The notes under the pieces were generated by a model that was not told the DNA's origin, ran no database searches, and was given only the letters and a program-made list of their open reading frames with translations. The position numbers and the translations under genes are program-made. Of a stretch of DNA of 64,000 nucleotides, positions 57,430-64,000 are shown in pieces. This DNA is from Cudoniella acicularis. Its lineage: Eukaryota; Ascomycota; Leotiomycetes; Helotiales; Helotiaceae. The stretch covers positions 20,992 to 84,991 of the forward strand of contig JAAMPI010000039.1 of the NCBI GenBank assembly GCA_013054445.1. Direction: 5' to 3'. The first letter of the stretch is position 1. The number at the start of each line of letters is the position of its first letter.

Positions 57430-58095
57430 TCATGTGATTTTCTGCTCGATCCTGCGTTGTTTCTTAGCAGACATTTGTCTCGACAATTCGATGGCAGCCG
57501 GGTTAGAAGGCTGGCTAAACTCCGAACATTGGTGACAATCATGCCCGGAACAGGTGCATCCTTCAGTGTTAGGTAACTGCTCTCCTGTTGTCTTTGCACT
57601 TCCAGCCTGCGCCTTCCCCTTCGTTTCTCGGTTTAAATCTGGGGGGCATCCGCATGGACGTAAATCGATCTCCTCCCCTATGGCTGTCATCTGTGAACCT
57701 TCGCTGGGCATGCATGAATCCTGCGCTCCTTGGGGAGCGCTTGGGATACGCTTCGAGTGGGAATGCTTAGAGGACTTGGCAGTCGTGATCTGGGCATCAC
57801 TCGACTGGGATGACTGAACCTCCATGGTTTTACTGCAATTTGAAGATACCGAGCGGGCCTTGACTTTGTTGCAACTTGACTTGGATGACTCGGGGGCCTT
57901 GTCTTCGCTGCAATTTGAAGGAGATGCCGAACAAGCCACGACTTGGTTGCAATTTGGCTTGGATGATTTCGGGCCTTTGTCTTTACTGCAATGTGAATGG
58001 GACGACGAGTGGGCTACAATTTTCTTGTGGTGGGACTTGGATGACTTCCCCCTCTTATCTTTGCTGCGTTTTGAATGGGATGGCGAGTCCACCAT
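57430..58095 (-). CDS. Ser/Lys-rich repeat protein of unknown function
   Basis: An open frame of 221 codons. The first half consists of about four imperfect repeats of a 23-24-residue unit with the pattern CSKDKGPKSSKPNCNQVVA / CSEDKAPESSKSSCNKVKA, rich in Ser, Lys, Cys and His. The second half has paired-Cys motifs (CGCPP, CTCSGHDCHQC). It has no signal peptide or membrane helix. An upstream exon in 58100-58370 is possible because the first Met is immediately preceded by coding-like sequence. Disordered nuclear or RNA-binding protein is a guess only. Confidence 0.5.
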   Translation of the reverse strand: MVDSPSHSKRSKDKRGKSSKSHHKKIVAHSSSHSHCSKDKGPKSSKPNCNQVVACSASPSNCSEDKAPESSKSSCNKVKARSVSSNCSKTMEVQSSQSSDAQITTAKSSKHSHSKRIPSAPQGAQDSCMPSEGSQMTAIGEEIDLRPCGCPPDLNRETKGKAQAGSAKTTGEQLPNTEGCTCSGHDCHQCSEFSQPSNPAAIELSRQMSAKKQRRIEQKIT

Positions 58096-58377
58096 GACTT
58101 TGTTGTGACTTGATCGAGGTGGCCGGGCGGTCTTGATTTCGTGAGTGTTTTCTGCGCTGTCGTCGTTTATTTCCCAGTAGTAGGTTACTTTCGGTGGAAT
58201 ATACTTTCTACTTATTGGTCGCAGCTAGCAAAAAGTCAGACATAACCTTCGGAAAATAGGAGTGGATCATACGCGTAGTTTGTTGATTCGAAGAGAATAT
58301 CCAGGTCCGTAATCGTTTGGAGCACAAACGTCGAATCCCCAGGTAAAGTTCCAGAAGTCGACTCCGAGATTCATCGA

Positions 58378-58959
58378 CTATTTCTTCATAAAATCCAACA
58401 AGTCAAGACCAAAGCCTGACGCAGTGGCCCCTTGTAACGATTGTTGTTTTGCTAAGATAGCTGACAGGCCGCCGTGCTTCCTGTTCTTTGCTCGCTTCTT
58501 GCTGCTAGAATTTGACGACTCGGGTGTTGGAACAGTCGAACGTGAGTGAGTATCCGTAGAATGCAGTGCAGTAGAAGATATTATAGATTTGGAGGATCTC
58601 GAGGGGATTTTGTATCGTTGTGAAGATGTAGTGATGGGTTGTCGAGTCTTTCTGCCGCAGCAGTCGCAGGTGTAAACCATAGCTTTGGCCGGCACGTCGT
58701 TCTTGCCATTCTTGCCATTCTTTTGTCGAGACTGCAGGTGCTGTATTTTCATCGAGCCTTCCCATCCTATTATCAATATCGTCCCGCATGCACCGCAGGT
58801 TCGCCGCTTCTGTTCTTCTGATGGATCTAGGCCGTTCTCGAAAAGTAGGGCATTGTGACGGGACATGAGGTGCTTAGAAGTTGCAGGAGCCGTCGCTGCC
58901 AGGAGATGCGCAGAATCACTGAGATATCGTAGACGCGCCGATAATTCCACGGATGCCAT
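58378..58959 (-). CDS. RNase MRP/P Rpr2/Snm1-like subunit
   Basis: Start MASVELSARLRYLSDSAHLL (58957-58959); 193 residues. The N-terminal helix pair (SARLRYLSDSAHLLA, SRHNALLFENGLD) is followed by a four-Cys zinc ribbon made of CGACGTILIIGW and, after a Lys-rich linker, YTCDCCGRKTRQPI. This is the Rpr2/Rpp21/Snm1 pattern of nuclear RNase P and RNase MRP subunits acting in pre-tRNA and pre-rRNA processing. The Ser-rich C-terminus includes KKRAKNRKHGG, a likely nuclear targeting sequence, and ends LDLLDFMKK. The open frame continues upstream to 59247, but that part lacks family character and would overlap the DBR1 promoter. Confidence 0.8.
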   Translation of the reverse strand: MASVELSARLRYLSDSAHLLAATAPATSKHLMSRHNALLFENGLDPSEEQKRRTCGACGTILIIGWEGSMKIQHLQSRQKNGKNGKNDVPAKAMVYTCDCCGRKTRQPITTSSQRYKIPSRSSKSIISSTALHSTDTHSRSTVPTPESSNSSSKKRAKNRKHGGLSAILAKQQSLQGATASGFGLDLLDFMKK

Positions 58960-59246
58960 GGTGCCAGCGCGCGACCTCAATGGCAAGATTTCGAACTGAT
59001 TCGACGCGTTGTGTGAGGGATGTGTGTAGAAGCGGTCAAGCCATTCGAACCGAGGAGTGTTAAAATCTCCACGAGGCTGCACTGTCATCTCACCAATCTT
59101 CTGTTTTCCACCACAACACCGAACCTGAATCTCCGTGCCTAGTTTTTCGATCCATAATCTGGAAGCAACATTGTATTGTATCCATCGTGAGACATGCAAA
59201 TCCTCTCCGGCTTGGCTACACAACAAAACGGCGCCTCTATTCCACA
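58960..59246. promoter_or_regulatory. bidirectional promoter between the Rpr2-like gene and DBR1
   Basis: A 287-bp gap separates two divergent start codons, so both RNA-processing genes must be driven from here. No TATA box is visible; it looks like a housekeeping-type promoter. Confidence 0.5.
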
Positions 59247-61073
59247 ATGGACCCCGCTCTCGTCGAGGGGCCAGGGCCGCAAGGCTTGCGAATTGCCGTT
59301 GAGGGATGTGTAAGTCCTAAATGTCTCTCCTCAGCAGCACGAATACCTAATTTTTATTCATAGGGTCACGGTACACTAGATGCTATTTATGCATCGGTGC
59401 AAAAGGCAGCTGAGGTTCGAGGTTGGGATGGGGTAGATCTCCTCATTATCGGAGGGGACTTTCAGGTATCTTTCAATCCTAAGGAATATCTGAGACCTTA
59501 CTGACTTTCTTAGGCAGTCCGGAACGCGTCTGATTTGACCGTCATGTCCTGTCCCGTCAAGTATCGAGAGATTGGCGACTTTTACAAGTACTACAGTGGT
59601 GTCAAGACAGCCCCGTACCCAACAGTTTTTGTTGGAGGCAACCATGAAGCTAGCAGCCACCTCTGGGAGCTCTTCTATGGTGGATGGGTTGCTCCAAATA
59701 TCTACTACATGGGAGCCGCTAATGTTGTACGACTTGGTGGAGTTCGAATTGCCGGGATGTCAGGCATATGGAAGGGATACAATTTCAACAAGCATCATCA
59801 TGAACGATTACCGTACAACCAAGATGACATCAAATCGATATATCATGTCCGCGAAATCGACACCAGAAAACTTTTGCAACTAAGGTCACAGATAGATATC
59901 GGAATTAGTCACGATTGGCCGAGGGCTATCGAAAAGCATGGCAATTCGAAGGCGCTCTTCAGCATGAAGTCGGATTTTGAACAAGAGTCCAAAGATGGAA
60001 CGCTGGGTAATCAAGCCGCCGCTTATGTGATGGATCGTTTAAGGCCTCCATATTGGTTTGCAGCCCACATGCATTGCAAGTTTTCTGCAACCAAAACATA
60101 CGAGGATGTTGCGGCGAAGAACGATTCCACTTTAGTGCCAGCTCCGGTTAGATCAAACGCAATGAGCAGTGAAATCAAGGAAACCTCTAAGAGCTTGGTC
60201 ACTAATTCGATTGCCCATAATACAGATGAGATCGACCTTGATATGGACGACGACGAAGTACCTGCCCCGCAACCTTCTACGGTAAATCGCAACAAGTCCA
60301 TCTCGAAGGAAGACGAAATAGACTTGGATAACGACGAATCTCTTCCTGCAATTCCCCCAAAACCTTCTTCCGTCCCATCAGATCTTCGAGCCCAGCTTCC
60401 TGCAGCATTCGCGCGACCATCAGCCCCTAGCGAACGGCAACACGGCCAGCTCGCTCCTCCCGAAGTCACAAACAAGACTGTCAGATTTCTCGCATTGGAT
60501 AAATGTTTACCTGGCCGCAAATTCCTACAGCTTCTTGAAGTACACCCATACGGCGCAGGGAACAACACTCCTGCTCAATCGGAACCGAGAGCAAAGGTCA
60601 ATTTTGAGTACGACCCCGAATGGCTAGCTATAACTCGGGTCTTTGCTCCCGATTTTGTTTTTGGCGATAAATCCGCAGCACTCTCTCGAGATCTTGGAGA
60701 AGCTCACTACCTCCCTATGATAGAAAAGGAGTGGGAATGGGTGGATGAGAACATTGTGAAGAAAGGGAAATTAGGTATTCCGGAGAACTTTACCATCACT
60801 GCCCCGATATTTGAAGCTGGAATGCCAGAGATCATCAATGAAGGACCCGTTGAATACAACAACCCTCAAATGCAACAATTTTGTGAATTGGTAGGGATCG
60901 GAAACAAGTTCTTCGCAACTGATGAAGAAAGAGAGGTGAGAATGAAAAAAGGGCCAGCACCAGAGGAGGAGAGGCGAAATGGTGGCTTCGGTCGAGGTGG
61001 TGGCAGAGGAGGTGGGAGAGATCGTGGTAGAAGAGGTCGAGGCGGAGGAAGAGGACGAGGAAGAGGAAGGTAA
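59247..61073 (+). CDS. DBR1: RNA lariat debranching enzyme DBR1
   Basis: Calcineurin-like phosphodiesterase that cleaves the 2'-5' bond of excised intron lariats in the nucleus. Exon 1 begins MDPALVEGPGPQGLRIAVEG and ends in the metal motif GC|GHG split by intron 1 (59310-59364). LLIIGGDFQ ends exon 2, and intron 2 lies near 59466-59514. The third exon carries CPVKYREIGDFYKYYSG, VFVGGNHEASSH (metal site and catalytic His), GVRIAGMSGIWKGYNF, IGISHDWP and WFAAHMHCKF. The DBR1 C-terminal domain (LALDKCLPGRKFLQLLEV, YDPEWLAITR) follows, with an unusually long Arg/Gly tail after residue 520 (GGRGGGRDRGRRGRGGG). All catalytic motifs are intact. Confidence 0.95.
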
Positions 61074-62513
61074 CGATGCGCATTTCTTTTCCAAAGATAC
61101 CCCTGGCCACATTGTCACGCAGCAAATCTCAAATTGGATTTGCAATTGAGGACGTCTGGTACACTAGTTATTAATTTCCCGTTGGAGGGAAACGGGTCTC
61201 GGGACTGAAGTCTGGAGTACTAACGATGTCACCTGGCCCAAGCAAGACATCAACGCATCCAGAGGACCGCCACCAATTCCTCTAACGGTGCCAAGCGCGA
61301 AACCTCCTGCAGGACGCAGATGCAGCCTATCGTGATGGTTGTATCTAGGTATCCTGCGCATTAATGGTCCTCTCTCCGGCTCTGTCGTGCGCTCTCCTTG
61401 AATTCCCGATAAGCCTCCCGTATCATTATCCGGCCTGCCTTTTGCTAGAGCCGGACTTCCGGCTCAACTGAAAGTTGAGAAACAGGTTATCTTAAGTGAG
61501 GATAGGATACTGTACACAATAATTGTGAGTTGCTATTGTACTGTGACTCTCCCTAGTAGGTATTTGGAGTTTCCTTCAAAAACCAAGCCGAGCCTGGAAA
61601 TGGTTGTTTTGTGGTGTCACATGCATTTCGGGTACGGCGCTTCAGGTTCCAAGGCTCTGTATCGAGTTACAGGCCTAGGTGGGGCGATTATCAAATCTGA
61701 CTGATTGTAAGCTCTTTGTTAAAATTTCTCCCCTTGATCCCTTTGTTTACCTCGAACGCATCAAATGATTCGCTTTCTACCTAGGTACAAAGAATGACCC
61801 GAAATTTCACCTCGCGCTGTTAACGATTGCAGGGGAGAGACATGCACGGATGTACCTGCTGATCCTGTTTTGAAGGCGGTGTACTTCTAGAAGAAGGGAT
61901 GACGCCGCCACGCCGGTCGCAATGGGTTCCCAAAATAAATGTTAGGTTTCCAAACAGCCTCGCAGCGCCAGAGACCTTTTCAGACGATCAATCAATCCAG
62001 TACGAACCGTCGCCGGGGGTGCCGAACGATCAACCGAATTACCGCGTAAAAGACACAGATTTAAGATCAAACATTTATATTGCGCGGTTTTGGCAACGCT
62101 GCTCGCTCTTTTGAGGCAGAAGAAGTAGCGCTGTAGCGAATCACGCTTCAGAATTCTCCACGCCGACCTCCCAGAGGCCTTCATTGCTTGCTCCCAATCC
62201 GAATTTACAGTAATAGATTGCCGCAGTCTCGATTTCACCCAGGACCGACGTCAACGGTCAGCTACCCCTCTCAACAACAATTGAACACCAAGCGACCTGA
62301 ATGGCTACCTCTGGCAAGCTGATTTTTGACCCGCGAAGCTCAATATCGTTTCTCTAACCCGCGACTGGATCTGCGCTGTTTCAGGAATTTGATCGCAAGA
62401 TTGGCTGTCTGACTGCAGACCGAGGCACCTGCTACTCTGCAGCTGCTGGATTGTACTGGGAAAAAAACATTTAGGTTGACAGAAGAAACGCTTCTCGTGA
62501 ATAGATAGCCGCC
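61074..62513. other. intergenic, long leader of the phosphate regulator
   Basis: No coding frame with support. The length (1.4 kb) suits the regulatory region of a phosphate-signalling gene, but I found no certain binding site. Confidence 0.4.
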
Positions 62514-64000
62514 ATGAAGTTCGGGCGCAAGTAAGTGTACAACTCCAGGTCAAAATACATCGCTAACTTCTCCTCAGCCTGCCGCGTAATCAGGTTCCGG
62601 AATGGTCGTCCTCGTATATCAACTATAAAGGATTGAAGAAGCTCATAAAGGCTGCTGTTGCTCTTGAGAAAACGGGCAAAGATGCTGACCTTGCTGGTAC
62701 GGTCTGCCCCAGGTGTTAAACCCCCGATTCCTCCTAATATTATCCTTCAGAGTTCCTCTTTTCGCTCGACCGCAACCTCGAAGACGTTGACGACTTCTAC
62801 AACAAAAAGTTCGCGGATGCTTCCCGGCGTTTGAAACTATTACAAGACAGATACACTGCATCGAAACAAGGCTTGGAAGACTTGGATCAGAATGAACACG
62901 ATGAGCTCATGGCAGCTCTGCTCGAGCTTAGGGGCCAATTGCGGAAGCTACAATGGTTTGGGGAAGTCAACAGGCGAGGCTTTATGAAGATCACGAAGAA
63001 ATTGGACAAAAAGGTTATGAATGTGTGCGCACAGCACCGATACCTAGCATCCAAGGTGGATCCTAGACCCTTTGCAACAAACTCGGCGCTCTCACTGGCT
63101 ATGAAGGATATTAATGACTGGTTGGAGATCATGGGAGAGATCAAAACAAAACACGATACCATATCTGTACCGCCTACGCATTCCGTCAAACAGGTATCCT
63201 CGCGGTCCCTCTTCAACTTGCCTAATGGTGTCCTCGATACCGTGGACCAAGCCATTAGAAACAATGACGTGCCGATTTTGAAGGAGACCCTTGCTGAGGC
63301 AAATTTGGAGGATGACGACTCAGGGATGCAGAAACTGCTCGTCAATTTATTGCAAAGATGCATTTCATGCAAGTCAAAGAAATGCATTGGCTTTCTTCTG
63401 AAAAGAATTAAGTCATTAGATGAACCGGATGACCTCAATCATCGAAATTGTCTTCATCGGCTTGTCATTTCCATTGGAAGAGCAAAGTCCGAAGCTCCGA
63501 TTGGTGAGGATAGGTCAATTGAAACACAACGAATGCGATTTTTGACTCCCGCAGCATCACCACTAGCTGGTCCGGATTCGGGTCGTTTCAAGGAATCGAC
63601 TCTACTCGGCCTCGACGATGAATCAGTTAATCTCCTGGCCTATGTCTTAGATAGCCTGGAGCCTCACCAGCGCACTGCATTAAAAAGCAAAGACGCATAT
63701 GGTCGTTTCCCGCTGCATTATGCCGCTCAATTTGGCTTCGTTGTGGTCTGTGAACTGGTCATGAAGCATATGCAGGTCTGGAGCCAGTTCAACGTCGAAC
63801 ATGGAATTGACGCCCCTGAGTGGCAAGACGATGAAGGATTAGCACCGCTGCATCTCAGCGTGATTGGTGGCCATCCTCTTACTACGCAGGCTCTTCTGAT
63901 TGCAGAGAACTGGCAAGGGCTGAACGATCATAAAGCTGCCATGCGGCGAGATATATCCAAATCCAGTGCTGTGCTTGCGCTGGCAACGAAGTCAAACTTT
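62514..64000 (+). CDS. NUC-2/PHO81-like cyclin-CDK inhibitor, 5' part (cut by window end)
   Basis: Phosphate-sensing regulator that inhibits the PHO85-type kinase under phosphate starvation. The SPX domain is at the N-terminus: MKFGRN|LPRNQVPEWSSSYINY across intron 1 (62531-62577), KGLKKLIKAAVAL, then after intron 2 (about 62698-62751) EFLFSLDRNLEDVDDFYNKK, and QWFGEVNRRGFMKITKKLDKK with the Lys cluster that binds inositol pyrophosphates. Ankyrin repeats follow (DAYGRFPLHYAAQFGFVVV, EGLAPLHLSVIGGHPLTTQ). A glycerophosphodiester-phosphodiesterase-like domain is expected beyond the window. The frame is open to base 64000. Confidence 0.92.

Noticed and set aside
61899..62238. Overlapping frames upstream of the PHO81-like gene
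   Set aside because: Equal-quality frames on both strands and no motif; more likely leader sequence.

Overview
The window is nuclear DNA of a filamentous ascomycete (Pezizomycotina). Evidence: intron-rich genes with short GT-AG introns (mostly 45-120 nt), fungal families (HET domain, NmrA-like, 2EXR/F-box-like, UstYa/DUF3328, NUC-2/PHO81), and AT-rich islands holding decayed genes and repeats. A leotiomycete is my guess from general resemblance only; nothing here proves it.

Layout. 0.5-5.4 kb: a large minus-strand protein with zinc finger, P-loop GTPase, RING-like and patatin-like domains, in which both patatin catalytic motifs look lost. 6.1-7.4 kb: NmrA/isoflavone-reductase-like oxidoreductase. 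8.2-9.4 kb: a Rap1/Rsr1-type Ras GTPase with an intact CAAX box. 9.4-11.9 kb: no convincing gene. 11.9-14.6 kb: a broken FAD oxidoreductase divergent from an intact SDR of the Irc24 type. 15-33 kb: an accessory, partly decayed stretch with a frameshifted HET gene, a secreted-protein gene with an early stop, an intact glycosylated membrane protein, a decayed protein kinase, a decayed subtilase, a candidate LTR, a MITE-like element and a three-copy dispersed repeat. 33.5-40 kb: TIM50, an F-box-like protein and a single-pass membrane protein.

The main discovery is at 40.3-56.5 kb: what looks like a complete dikaritin-type (ustiloxin/phomopsin-like) RiPP cluster. Its precursor has a signal peptide and five perfect copies of the core SAYIIQYK between Lys-Arg (Kex2-type) sites. 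Around it lie a membrane-anchored tyrosinase, three classical UstYa-like oxidases with duplicated HxxHC motifs and identical intron positions, a fourth divergent HxxHC membrane protein, and an ABCC (MRP-type) exporter. The simplest model is that the precursor enters the secretory pathway, is cut at KR sites, the repeated peptide is oxidatively cyclised through its Tyr residues by the UstYa proteins and tyrosinase, and the product leaves through the ABC transporter. The core sequence does not match the dikaritin cores I know (ustiloxin YAIG/YVIG, phomopsin YVIPID/YVIPFD, asperipin FYYTGY, victorin GLKLAF).

57-64 kb returns to core genome: a Ser/Lys-rich repeat protein, an RNase MRP/P (Rpr2/Snm1-like) subunit divergent from the lariat-debranching enzyme DBR1, and the 5' part of the phosphate regulator NUC-2/PHO81, cut by the window edge. 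Splice sites were read by eye, so exon borders are approximate except where stated.
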